A stretch of 21,305 nt of DNA, taken from the NCBI GenBank assembly GCA_900553925.1, contig USFH01000017.1, forward strand, positions 1-21,305, read 5' to 3'. This stretch comes from an uncultured Clostridium sp. (lineage in GTDB: Bacteria > Bacillota > Clostridia > Lachnospirales > Lachnospiraceae). A program made the translations under genes and the position numbers. Under the pieces are notes generated by a model. That model made no database searches and was not told the DNA's origin. It worked only from the letters and a program-made list of their open reading frames with translations. Positions 14,701 to 21,305 of this stretch are shown in pieces (position 1 is the stretch's first letter; every line of letters begins with the position of its first letter).

Positions 14701-14729
14701 TTGCTATGGGTTTCAGCTTGTTTTATAGG
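14701..14729 (+). promoter_or_regulatory. Candidate promoter of the Coat F/ferritin-like gene
   Basis: TTGCTA (14701-14706), a 17-bp spacer and TATAGG (14724-14729), about 80 bp before the start codon, in the 147-bp gap after the MIF-family gene. No clear terminator is seen in that gap, so read-through from the upstream unit is also possible. Confidence 0.4.
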
Positions 14730-14811
14730 CTGATGCAGAAAAAGCATAAAACCAAACATATCTGTCAATAATACCATTGCAATAAAAAGACAAAGAAAAG
14801 GAGTCAAAGCA

Positions 14812-15270
14812 ATGGAATTAAAAGAGAAAGAACGTACCCTGATTCAGGATCTGCAGACACAGGAGCAGAGTTGTGTGGAAAAGTATGGAAAATACGCAGC
14901 GCAGGCGAAGGATCCGGAGTTAAAAAGCCTGTTTGAGACGATTCAGAAGGAAGAACAGAAGCATTACGATACGTTGCAGCAGGTGTTAGATGGTTCTGTT
15001 CCGGCGTGCGATTGCAACGATACGCAGGGCAAAGATTATGAACCGAAGGTAACGTATGGGACATTGGATAATTCGGATGATAAGAAGCATGATGCATTTC
15101 TCGCGACGGATTGTATCGGAACAGAGAAGCTGGTGTCAGGCGAATATAATACCGATGTGTTCGCATTTGCGAATACAGCACTTCGGAAGCTGCTTGCAGA
15201 TATACAGATTGAAGAACAGAATCATGCAGAGATGATCTACAAATACAAAACTGCAAATGGTATGGCGTAA
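14812..15270 (+). CDS. Coat F/ferritin-like four-helix protein
   Basis: The protein is 152 aa and almost entirely helical, built as two similar halves each ending in a di-iron-like element: EEQKHYDTL near residue 46 and EEQNHAEMI near residue 138. The helix LKEKERTLIQDLQTQEQSCVEKY is typical of the spore-coat CotF family, widely annotated in Clostridia as 'spore coat protein' and related to ferritin/rubrerythrin. There is no rubredoxin Cys4 domain; only an isolated CDC near residue 65. Sporulation or oxidative-stress roles both fit, and proximity to a thiol-redox gene mildly favours stress. The start is preceded by AAAAGGAG. Confidence 0.7.
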   Translation: MELKEKERTLIQDLQTQEQSCVEKYGKYAAQAKDPELKSLFETIQKEEQKHYDTLQQVLDGSVPACDCNDTQGKDYEPKVTYGTLDNSDDKKHDAFLATDCIGTEKLVSGEYNTDVFAFANTALRKLLADIQIEEQNHAEMIYKYKTANGMA

Positions 15271-15281
15271 GCTATTATAAA

Positions 15282-15325
15282 ACAGAAAACGGATGGTTGA
15301 CATTGTGCAATCATCCGTTTTCTGT
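15282..15325. terminator. Bidirectional 18-bp-stem terminator between convergent genes
   Basis: The stem pairs 15282-15299 (ACAGAAAACGGATGGTTG) with 15308-15325, all matched apart from one G-T wobble, over an 8-nt loop. On the minus strand the stem is followed by TTTTATAA, so it also serves the symporter gene that ends at 15435. On the plus strand the T run lies inside the stem. Confidence 0.75.
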
Positions 15326-15434
15326 GTAATATGCTGTCATGTACAAATTTCTATAAGAGGACCAGTGCTCATCAAGCTGATAGGCGGGATGACAATGTGT
15401 GTATATCAAATAGGTGTCAGCCCGTTCGGTTCAT

Positions 15435-16766
15435 TTAAAACGCCACCTTCAGCGCGAGTGCGATTATACACAGGATGAGCGCCATTGGCACATACAGGTA
15501 TCGCCCAAGGAAATACCACAGCTTCCCGCGTGGCTTCCTGCCACCTTCGTTGATCGCTGCAAATAAATCTTTTTTCTTCATAATCCAGAACCATGAAATT
15601 GCACCAAGCGTTGCACCGATTGGGATGATGTAGATGGAGACGAGATCCATCCATGTACCCCAGCGTGTGATGGCTTCCATGCCGATTCCGGCACCCAGGC
15701 AGATCACGCAGATAATGCCGAGTGCGACGGTACGACGCAGCTTCGGGAAGCGGTGCAGAAGGGATTCAGCAACGGCTTCGAACATGTTCTGCAGGGAACT
15801 TACACCGGCGAAGATCATTGCTGCATACAGGATGATCGCAAAGATCTGTCCAAACGGAATATCCTGCAGGATTGATGGCAATGTGATAAAGAGCAGGCTT
15901 GGCCCTGCGTCCACACTGACATTGTAGGAGAAGCATGCCGGGATGATCACAAGCGCGGCAACCAAAGCTGCAATTGTATCGAAGATTGCGGTATGTCTCG
16001 ACACTGCGATGACGTCTTCTTTCCGGTCTAAGTAGGATCCATATGCGATCATTCCACTTCCGGTTACGGACAGGGAGAAGAACGCCTGCCCCATGGCAGT
16101 GATCCAGACAGTCGGATCTTTCAAAGCTTCCCATCTTGGGATAAACATGAATTCATACCCGCTTGCTGAACCTGGCAGCAGGGCTACGCGTACTGCAAGT
16201 ACGACGAAGATCAGGAAGAAAAGCGGCATCATTACTTTGTTGCTCTTCTCGATACTGCTGGCACCGAGCAACAATGTAAGCAAAGTACCAATGATAACAA
16301 TAATATGGAATGGTATAACCGAGAAATCCGTCATGGAGAACGATTCGAACCATTCGGAAGTATTGACCTGCATCAAAAGACCGGAAGCAGAATCAACAAA
16401 CGCTTTTAATACATAGGCTACGATGATGGAGTAGCCAATCGCGATGCAAAGGGAACCTGCGAGTGGCAGCCAGCCAAGTGCGCGCCCGGCAGGGGCGAGT
16501 TTTTCGTTTCGCGAACGCCATGCATTTTCGTAGGAACCGAGCGTTCCGGTGCGCGACCAGCGCCCAATCGCGAACTCCGCCGGAAGTCCGACGTAGCTAA
16601 ACAAAAATATAAATAGTAAATAGATGAGAAGAAAGGCACCACCGCCGTTACTTCCCATTTTATTTGGAAATCCCCAGACATTTGCCATGCCGACTGCGGA
16701 ACCGACCGATGCAAGAATAAATCCCCAGCGGCTTTTGAACGATGTTCGAGTTTGTTCTTTTTTCAT
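15435..16766 (-). CDS. Neurotransmitter:sodium symporter (NSS/SNF) family transporter
   Basis: The protein is 443 aa with about 11 hydrophobic helices. TM1 carries SVGSAVGMANVWGFP then NGGGAFLLIY, the broken substrate/Na+ helix of the LeuT fold. TM6 carries AFFSLSVTGSGMIAYGSYL, and TM8 IFAGVSSLQNMFEAV. It would import an amino acid or related amine with Na+. The length is that of the 11-TM Tyt1-like branch, shorter than 12-TM LeuT. The LeuT gate arginine of the WRFP motif is replaced (WGFP), as in many Firmicute members as far as I recall. The ribosome site is weak (AGGTA about 11 nt upstream), but the start sits directly before TM1. It is transcribed away from the two-component genes. Confidence 0.92.
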   Translation of the reverse strand: MKKEQTRTSFKSRWGFILASVGSAVGMANVWGFPNKMGSNGGGAFLLIYLLFIFLFSYVGLPAEFAIGRWSRTGTLGSYENAWRSRNEKLAPAGRALGWLPLAGSLCIAIGYSIIVAYVLKAFVDSASGLLMQVNTSEWFESFSMTDFSVIPFHIIVIIGTLLTLLLGASSIEKSNKVMMPLFFLIFVVLAVRVALLPGSASGYEFMFIPRWEALKDPTVWITAMGQAFFSLSVTGSGMIAYGSYLDRKEDVIAVSRHTAIFDTIAALVAALVIIPACFSYNVSVDAGPSLLFITLPSILQDIPFGQIFAIILYAAMIFAGVSSLQNMFEAVAESLLHRFPKLRRTVALGIICVICLGAGIGMEAITRWGTWMDLVSIYIIPIGATLGAISWFWIMKKKDLFAAINEGGRKPRGKLWYFLGRYLYVPMALILCIIALALKVAF

Positions 16767-16798
16767 AATGTACCATACCTGTCTAATTTAGTTTGTAG

Positions 16799-16827
16799 TT
16801 TATCTATTCTACCATAAAAGCTTGCAA
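16799..16827 (-). promoter_or_regulatory. Candidate promoter of the NSS transporter gene
   Basis: On the minus strand TTGCAA (16822-16827), a 17-bp spacer and GATAAA (16799-16804), about 33 bp before the start codon. The -10 is imperfect. The 64-bp repeat array begins about 45 bp further upstream. Confidence 0.4.
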
Positions 16828-16870
16828 TCAATCAATGTGGGTTGGGGTAAATATGGAGGAAAATTGGAAA

Positions 16871-17110
16871 ATGCTCCAATCGTGGATAGGAAGAGAAAGA
16901 GCGAGTTGGGGCAAAAGAGAGAAAAAAGAGGAAGATGCTCCAATTGCGGACAGGAAGAGAAAGAGCGGGTTGGAGCAAAAGAGAGAAAAAAGAGGAAGAT
17001 GCTCCAATTGTGGATAGGAAGAGAAAGAGCGGGTTGGAGCATAAGAGAGAAAAAAGAGGAAGATGCTCCAAGTGCGGACAGGAAGAGAAAGAGCGAGTTG
17101 GAGCAAAAGT
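16871..17110. repeat. 64-bp tandem repeat array, about 3.7 units
   Basis: Units start at 16871, 16935, 16999 and 17063 (each at ATGCTCCAA), an exact 64-bp period; the fourth diverges after about 17108. Each unit has GCTCCAA, then a purine-rich segment (GGAAGAGAAAGAGCG), TTGGAGC, and AAAAGAGAGAAAAAAGAGG. Two shifted echoes, CTCCCCAA at 17127 and 17190 with GGAAAGGG before each, continue near the same spacing. Units 1/3 (GTGGATAGG) and 2/4 (GCGGACAGG) alternate. The period is not a multiple of three and no start/ribosome site fits, so the array is judged non-coding. Confidence 0.9.
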
Positions 17111-17181
17111 AGCGGAAAGGGAAAAACTCCCCAACCGGAAGCTTATGGGAAGCAAGCAGGATAAGGAGAAAGTGGTGGAAA

Positions 17182-17195
17182 GGGGAGAACTCCCC
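17182..17195 (+). other. GGGGAG/CTCCCC hairpin downstream of the repeat array
   Basis: GGGGA (17182-17186) pairs with TCCCC (17191-17195) over a GAAC loop, with no T run after it. It coincides with the last degenerate echo of the 64-bp array. Confidence 0.5.
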
Positions 17196-17206
17196 AATAA
17201 ATGAGG

Positions 17207-17244
17207 CACGCTGATGCGTGCGCAGGTCATCACGCTATCGCGTG
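17207..17244 (+). promoter_or_regulatory. Twin 14-bp palindromes upstream of the two-component operon
   Basis: CACGC-TGAT-GCGTG (17207-17220) and CACGC-TATC-GCGTG (17231-17244) share identical arms and differ only in the centre, 24 bp apart. The second covers the expected -35 region of the TATAAT at 17256, which has no good -35 hexamer. This is the layout of an activator-dependent promoter, or two small RNA hairpins. Confidence 0.55.
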
Positions 17245-17255
17245 GAGACATATGA

Positions 17256-17261
17256 TATAAT
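17256..17261 (+). promoter_or_regulatory. -10 element of the two-component operon
   Basis: Perfect TATAAT, 80 bp before the response-regulator start. The position 17 bp upstream (CGCTAT) does not resemble TTGACA, so initiation probably needs an activator. Confidence 0.5.
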
Positions 17262-17341
17262 AAAAAACAAAGTAAAAATACAGGAATGAACATATAAAAG
17301 TCATTTTGTGATGATAAGATTTCTTCGAAAGGAGGAAATAC

Positions 17342-18037
17342 ATGTACAGATTTTTAATGATAGAGGATGATATACAGATCTGCGAGGTCGTGCAGGATTT
17401 TTTTGCACGTGAGAGCAAGGGAACGATTCAGGTGCAAACTGCGCAGGATGGAGAAGCTGGATTAGGGAAATTCTATGAAAACGAATTTGATCTTGTGTTG
17501 CTTGACATTATGCTGCCGGGGATGAATGGATTGGAGTTATGTCGTTATATGCGCAGACGGAGTGTTGTGCCGATTATCTTCCTGACAGCGAAGGACACGG
17601 AGCAGGACATGATGCAGGGATATGCGACCGGATGTGATGATTATATGGTGAAACCATTTTCCCTGTCTGTCTTATATGCGAAATGTCTTGCCATCTTGAA
17701 GCGTGCGAAGGGGACAATACGCGAAGACGAGCTGGTGTGCGACGACATCCGTATGAATGTGCTGAAATATCGTGTAACGGTAGAAGGGAGAGAAGTAGAC
17801 CTGTCCCCGAAGGAATTCGCTCTGCTTCGGATGCTGCTCGAAAATAAAAGCATGGTGTTGCTTCGGGAGCGGCTGTTAATTGGCATCTGGGGATATGATT
17901 ATGAGGGTACAGACCGGTGCGTAGATAATCATGTGCGAAAGCTTCGAAAGCATCTTGGAAGTGCAGGCAGATGTATCAAAACAGTGGTAGGAAAAGGTTA
18001 TAAGATTGAGGAGATGTTACCGAAGAAAGGGGCGTAA
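17342..18037 (+). CDS. OmpR/PhoB-family response regulator
   Basis: The protein is 231 aa. The receiver domain has the acidic pocket (IEDD, residues 8-10), phosphoacceptor D55 in LLDIMLPG, the T in FLTAKD and K104 in MVKPF. The C-terminal winged helix (about residues 125-228) has VDLSPKEFALLRMLLENK, the recognition segment TDRCVDNHVRKLRKHLG and VVGKGYKIE. It is phosphorylated by the kinase encoded 3 nt downstream and should bind DNA as a dimer. AAAGGAGG lies upstream of the start. The long intergenic region before it holds twin palindromes, which may be its own operators. No ABC transporter or other typical target operon is adjacent. Confidence 0.96.
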   Translation: MYRFLMIEDDIQICEVVQDFFARESKGTIQVQTAQDGEAGLGKFYENEFDLVLLDIMLPGMNGLELCRYMRRRSVVPIIFLTAKDTEQDMMQGYATGCDDYMVKPFSLSVLYAKCLAILKRAKGTIREDELVCDDIRMNVLKYRVTVEGREVDLSPKEFALLRMLLENKSMVLLRERLLIGIWGYDYEGTDRCVDNHVRKLRKHLGSAGRCIKTVVGKGYKIEEMLPKKGA

Positions 18038-18040
18038 CAT

Positions 18041-19435
18041 ATGAAAGGAAAAAAGAAGAAACTGACCGGTAGATGGAAGCGGGAAATGCGGAAGTACCGC
18101 GGGAATCTGATCTGGAAAGCTATATTAATCAACTGTCTGGCAATTGCGCTATTTTGGGGAGTATGTAGTTGGGTACGCGGAAAAGCAAATATAGAAATAG
18201 GCAGTTATTTTACTGATGCAAGGACCTCTGTGCAGGATTACATAATCAGTGTAGTGTCGGATCCGGGATTGTTTGGGGCAGAAGAAAGATTAATAGAGAG
18301 CAAAATTGAAATCAAAGACAGACAGGAGGATACGGATGGATTTTCCTTTTTGAACCGGGTATATGAACTTGGTACGGGAGAACTGATCTATGAAAACCAA
18401 AATCAGAAGGCAGATGATAAACTTCAGAAATTTGTCGATGAACGGATAGAGATGATTTCCGGTGCAAATAAACCATATTTTCAGGTTCAATTATATAATT
18501 CTACGGGTGGAGAGAAAACAGAGAGTAAAACCATGGATGTAATAATATTTGAAGGCATACATAACGAGGCTTTAAAATTACGTGGAAATTATTTGATGTA
18601 TGGACAGCGTGTATATGATACAACAGGAAAAGGATATGTTGTTCTGTCGGCAATGTATGCAAACCCCTATACATGGTATCCACAGATGTCCCGTATTTTA
18701 ACTGTTGGAGCTTATGGTTGTCTGATTTTGCTGTTGGGGTCAGTGTTATTGCTGCTGATTGCCTGTCGGCACAAGAAAGCAAAGCTGCTTGGAAAGGAGC
18801 AAAATGAGGAACTGATGCTTGCTATCGCACACGACATTCGTGGACCACTGATGGCAATCGGCGGATATGCGGAGAATATGGGACAGTTGATCGAGGCAGA
18901 AGAGGGCAGACATTACCGGGACGAAATCCTGTCAAATGTCTCATATATGAACTCGATGATTACGAATATGATCTGTTATCTGAAGGATCAGGAGGCGGAT
19001 AAAAGTGAAAAATCTGCGTTTTCCGTCCGGGAGATATTCGAGAAAAAGGTTGCACAGTATCAGAATCTGATTGACAAAAACAAGTTGACGATCGCAATTT
19101 GCGGAGATGTGAAGCTGCAGACGGATGCGAAGATGTTCGGCTATATTGCGGATAATCTGGTGACGAACGCAGTCAAATACGCAAAGCCGGAGACGGAGGT
19201 GCAGATTCAGATAGACAAAGATACCGTGATTGTGCGAAATGAGGCAGTTCATATCCCGGACTGCACACCGGAAGAATTGTGGAATCCGACCAAGAAAGGA
19301 GATGATGTGAGAACCGGCAGAAATGGTGGAGGCATGGGACTTGGAATTGTGCGGCGTTTCTTAGATGCCTGCGGATATACTGGGGAGATTCGGATGGAGG
19401 GTGATGTGTTTGAAGTGACCATTAACCTAAAATAA
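18041..19435 (+). CDS. Membrane sensor histidine kinase, partner of the OmpR-type regulator
   Basis: The protein is 464 aa. TM1 is at about residues 25-44, TM2 at about 222-242, and the extracytoplasmic region between them (about 175 residues) is of unrecognised type. The kinase core has LAIAHDIRGPL with the phospho-histidine at H264, the N box DNLVTNAVKYA and the G box NGGGMGLGIVRRF. No HAMP domain is evident; the DHp helix begins about 15 residues after TM2. It starts 3 nt after the regulator stop, so the pair is co-expressed. The sensor region shows no known ligand motif, so the signal is unknown; an envelope signal fits the neighbouring ECF sigma unit. Confidence 0.95.
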   Translation: MKGKKKKLTGRWKREMRKYRGNLIWKAILINCLAIALFWGVCSWVRGKANIEIGSYFTDARTSVQDYIISVVSDPGLFGAEERLIESKIEIKDRQEDTDGFSFLNRVYELGTGELIYENQNQKADDKLQKFVDERIEMISGANKPYFQVQLYNSTGGEKTESKTMDVIIFEGIHNEALKLRGNYLMYGQRVYDTTGKGYVVLSAMYANPYTWYPQMSRILTVGAYGCLILLLGSVLLLLIACRHKKAKLLGKEQNEELMLAIAHDIRGPLMAIGGYAENMGQLIEAEEGRHYRDEILSNVSYMNSMITNMICYLKDQEADKSEKSAFSVREIFEKKVAQYQNLIDKNKLTIAICGDVKLQTDAKMFGYIADNLVTNAVKYAKPETEVQIQIDKDTVIVRNEAVHIPDCTPEELWNPTKKGDDVRTGRNGGGMGLGIVRRFLDACGYTGEIRMEGDVFEVTINLK

Positions 19436-19446
19436 ATGAAATAGAC

Positions 19447-19475
19447 GGAACCTTTTTTATGCAGACCGCATCTAA
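19447..19475 (+). promoter_or_regulatory. ECF-type (autoregulated) promoter of the sigma-factor gene
   Basis: GGAACC (19447-19452) followed by a T run, then a 16-bp spacer and CATCTAA (19469-19475). The 'AACC-T-rich' -35 with a CGTC/CATCTA-like -10 is the ECF sigma signature, so the gene probably drives its own transcription. A dyad TGTAA-N6-TTACA follows at 19480-19495. Confidence 0.6.
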
Positions 19476-19526
19476 CTTATGTAAGACGTTTTACAAATAT
19501 CCTGAAAATGCGGAAAGGAGTACGCA

Positions 19527-20024
19527 GTGACAAAGGAAGAATTTGCGCAGGTTGTCTTTGCTTCTACAGACAGCCTGTACCGAATATCAAAATCAATTCT
19601 GAGAAATGATGCGGATTGCGAAGATGCGGTGCAGGAAGCAATTACGATTGCTTTTGAAAAACTGTACACTCTGCGGAAAGACTGCTATGCGAAAACATGG
19701 CTGGTGCGCATTGTGATGAATGAGTGCTACAAGATTGCACGCCGCAAAGAACGTGAATATGCGACGGAACAGTCAGATATGCTGGAAAAGCAGGAACAAT
19801 CAGAAACAATCGGACTAAAACTGGAACAATCGGATGTGTATCAGGCATTGCTTACATTAGAGGAACGACAGCGTGTGGTGTTAGAGCTTTTCTACGTGGA
19901 GCAATATTCCCTAAAGGAGATTGCCCGTATCATAAATGTCCCAGTCGGAACAGTGAAGAGCCGGTTGAACCGCGGAAGAAAGCAACTGCGAAAATGCTTT
20001 GAGGAGGAATTCGTCTATGAGTGA
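19527..20024 (+). CDS. ECF-family RNA polymerase sigma factor
   Basis: The protein is 165 aa from a GTG start with GAAAGGAG 6 nt upstream. Region 2 is present (YRISKSILRNDADCEDAVQEA, then AKTWLVRIVMNECY) as is region 4 (LEERQRVVLELFYVEQYSLKEIA, then VPVGTVKSRLNRGRKQLRK), separated by a short acidic linker. This is the compact two-domain form of ECF sigma-70 factors. It overlaps the next gene by 8 nt, the usual arrangement for a sigma and its membrane anti-sigma. The autoregulatory promoter just upstream fits this class. Likely targets are envelope-stress genes. Confidence 0.95.
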   Translation: MTKEEFAQVVFASTDSLYRISKSILRNDADCEDAVQEAITIAFEKLYTLRKDCYAKTWLVRIVMNECYKIARRKEREYATEQSDMLEKQEQSETIGLKLEQSDVYQALLTLEERQRVVLELFYVEQYSLKEIARIINVPVGTVKSRLNRGRKQLRKCFEEEFVYE

Positions 20025-21138
20025 AATGGAAATGGAATTGAAAAAATGGGCTTGCACAGAGGCACCCGAGCAATACAAAAAAAGAGTAGAACAGGCGGTA
20101 AATGCGCAGCTTGTAATGAAACAGGAGGAAGCACAGGAAAAAAGTAAGGGTGTAAAGTTAAAGTATCCGGTCACGAGAAAAATCAGACGAGCCATTATCG
20201 TTGCCGCATCATGTCTGCTCTTTGCGGGCGGCACGGTCACGCTTGCAAATCCGGGCATCTGGCAGGATTTTCTTTTTGAACTTGGGAAGAATGCGAAGGA
20301 TGCGGAGACTTTGATTCAGTCGGATATTGCAGAAGATGTATCCGGAGATCTCTACGAGGTAGAGGATGTGTATCTGGATGGCAGGAGATTGGTATTTACA
20401 GCAAAGAAGGTCGATGGAAATGAAATTGCAACGCCGCTTAATTGCTCCGATCACGTAAGTGTCAATGGGGTCGATTGTATGATGAATGAGTTTCAATATG
20501 CAGGAGATGGTGTCTATGAAGGCGAGATCTATCTGGCACAGGAACTTGCCGGAACGGATTTGAACGGAGCGGCACTGGAGGTTTCTTTCTCCTTTAATGT
20601 CTCAGGAAACGGAGAATCAATCGAAAAAAGATGGTGTTCCTTTACGATTCCAGCGGATACAACACAAAATCTGATGGTAAAGACGGAGCTGTTTCAGAGT
20701 GAAAAGGTAGAGATCAAGCAGGGAGATGCGCAGGGAAATGTACAATGTATCGGAACCGTATGGGGTGAATTTATAAAGGCTCCATCCGGCGTGGATATGA
20801 CGCTACACTATGAATTTACCGGGGAAGATGCAAAAGAACATGCATTTCCATATATTGGTGGTTTCGGGGAATATGATATGTTGTGGGGATATAAACTTGT
20901 CGACAGTCAGGACGCTGAGATCGAAGTCGGCTTGAATTCACAGAACGAAGTAGAGGAGCAAAATCGGTATTGTATTGATCTATACCAGAATATCAGTAAT
21001 CTGGATTACACATCGGATTCGGTAACGATCATCCCTGTGAGCTGTGACTATTACAAAAGCGGAGAATACGATGGCAAGCCGATCGAAAGCACCATACAGG
21101 AGCATCCGGAGCTAGCCATTACGATTCCGATGAAGTAA
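20017..21138 (+). CDS. Membrane anti-sigma-like protein (DUF4179-type)
   Basis: The protein is 373 aa, starting at the ATG at 20017 (GAGGAGG at 20001-20007), overlapping the sigma gene. A charged cytoplasmic N-terminus of about 55 residues (EQYKKRVEQAVNA) is followed by one transmembrane helix (about 58-76, AIIVAASCLLFAGG) and a large extracytoplasmic beta-rich part. This part, with segments LEVSFSFNV and VEIKQGDAQ, is typical of DUF4179 proteins found next to clostridial ECF sigma factors. The N-terminal region presumably binds the sigma factor and releases it on signal. No zinc-finger anti-sigma (HxxxCxxC) motif is present. The next 167 bp to the window edge lack a clear terminator. Confidence 0.78.
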   Translation: MSEMEMELKKWACTEAPEQYKKRVEQAVNAQLVMKQEEAQEKSKGVKLKYPVTRKIRRAIIVAASCLLFAGGTVTLANPGIWQDFLFELGKNAKDAETLIQSDIAEDVSGDLYEVEDVYLDGRRLVFTAKKVDGNEIATPLNCSDHVSVNGVDCMMNEFQYAGDGVYEGEIYLAQELAGTDLNGAALEVSFSFNVSGNGESIEKRWCSFTIPADTTQNLMVKTELFQSEKVEIKQGDAQGNVQCIGTVWGEFIKAPSGVDMTLHYEFTGEDAKEHAFPYIGGFGEYDMLWGYKLVDSQDAEIEVGLNSQNEVEEQNRYCIDLYQNISNLDYTSDSVTIIPVSCDYYKSGEYDGKPIESTIQEHPELAITIPMK

Positions 21139-21164
21139 GGGCGAAAATACAAATTCCTATGTTA

Positions 21165-21203
21165 CCGCACGATGGTGCGATGCCCGTGCATATATCAGCG
21201 GGC
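21165..21203. other. Two consecutive hairpins after the anti-sigma-like gene
   Basis: CGCAC (21166-21170)/GTGCG (21175-21179) with a GATG loop, and GCCCG (21182-21186)/CGGGC (21199-21203) with a 12-nt loop. No T run follows either. They could form a composite structure such as a REP-like or mobile-element end, or weak termination. Confidence 0.45.
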
Positions 21204-21225
21204 CAATTCGGATCTCTGCATGAAA

Positions 21226-21303
21226 TCACATAAAAATCGACTGGCACAGTTCCCGCTTACTGTTCTTGCAGATCATGTAGCTGTTGATGACCGGTGTTTC
21301 CAA
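21226..21303 (-). CDS. Possible partial reading frame at the right edge (unrecognised)
   Basis: On the minus strand a frame entering from the edge reads ETPVINSYMICKNSKREL and ends at a TGA at 21226-21228. It is only 25 codons and no family is recognised. It may be the C-terminal end of a convergent gene or a chance open stretch. Confidence 0.25.
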   Translation of the reverse strand: METPVINSYMICKNSKRELCQSIFM

Positions 21304-21305
21304 GT

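Noticed and set aside
16871..17110. CRISPR-like array
   Set aside because: The repeats are contiguous with no unique spacers, and no cas genes are seen.
16822..17293. Overlapping open frames on both strands through the 64-bp repeats
   Set aside because: The period is not a multiple of three, the translations are low-complexity (EKRGRCSN, LPLFSLF), frames on both strands are open together, and no ribosome site fits. They are by-products of the repeat composition.

Overview
The window looks like a chromosomal segment of an anaerobic, low-to-mid GC Firmicute, most likely a Lachnospiraceae (Roseburia/Agathobacter/Butyrivibrio-like) bacterium. The signs are strong AGGAGG ribosome sites, clostridial hydrophobic-W (ChW) repeats, a Coat F-like ferritin-fold protein, a PTS permease fused to an EAL domain, and a sodium:neurotransmitter-type symporter with the Firmicute-style TM1. 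The taxonomic call is inference; there is no rRNA or other marker gene here.

Layout. 1-480: the last codons of a probable sensor kinase, then a very short holin-like peptide gene (29 aa) with a structured leader and a bidirectional terminator, resembling a type I toxin-antitoxin locus. 481-5580: a cyclic-di-GMP cluster. A membrane methyl-accepting chemotaxis protein with a C-terminal YcgR-like/PilZ module (minus strand) is divergent from a PTS EIIC-EAL fusion (plus strand) whose EAL catalytic residues are all present. A DUF308-like membrane protein follows, then a clear terminator. 5600-9530: one promoter and a very large secreted protein (signal peptide, a roughly 240-residue unit present twice, two Big2 domains, a Pro-rich linker, six ChW repeats). 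It is bounded by a 22-bp exact direct repeat that recreates the C-terminal codons of the DUF308 gene. 9536-11796: an OPT-family oligopeptide transporter, its ribosome site buried in a hairpin, translationally coupled to a PqqD-like (RiPP-recognition-fold) protein.

11797-15325: housekeeping and stress genes. These are an unrecognised 131-aa protein with its own promoter and long leader, a YegS/DagK-type lipid kinase carrying an in-frame 36-bp minisatellite, an ArsC/Spx-like thioredoxin-fold protein, a 96-aa unknown, an MIF-family protein, and a Coat F/ferritin-like protein, closing with an 18-bp-stem bidirectional terminator. 15435-16766: an NSS-family Na+ symporter (minus). 16767-17341: a 575-bp intergenic region with a 64-bp tandem array and twin 14-bp palindromes.

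17342-21138: an OmpR-type two-component pair, then an ECF sigma factor with a recognisable ECF-type promoter, overlapping a membrane anti-sigma/DUF4179-like gene. 21139-21305: two hairpins and an undefined partial reading frame.

How the genes may work together. The first third is best read as a surface and motility control module. The EIIC-EAL protein would remove c-di-GMP in response to a sugar or PTS state, the MCP-PilZ protein would read c-di-GMP, and the large ChW protein is a possible surface output. The last third is two stacked envelope-signal regulators (two-component system and ECF sigma/anti-sigma). The most unusual items are the c-di-GMP pair, the 22-bp duplicated gene end around the ChW gene, the kinase minisatellite, the 64-bp array and the OPT-PqqD pair.
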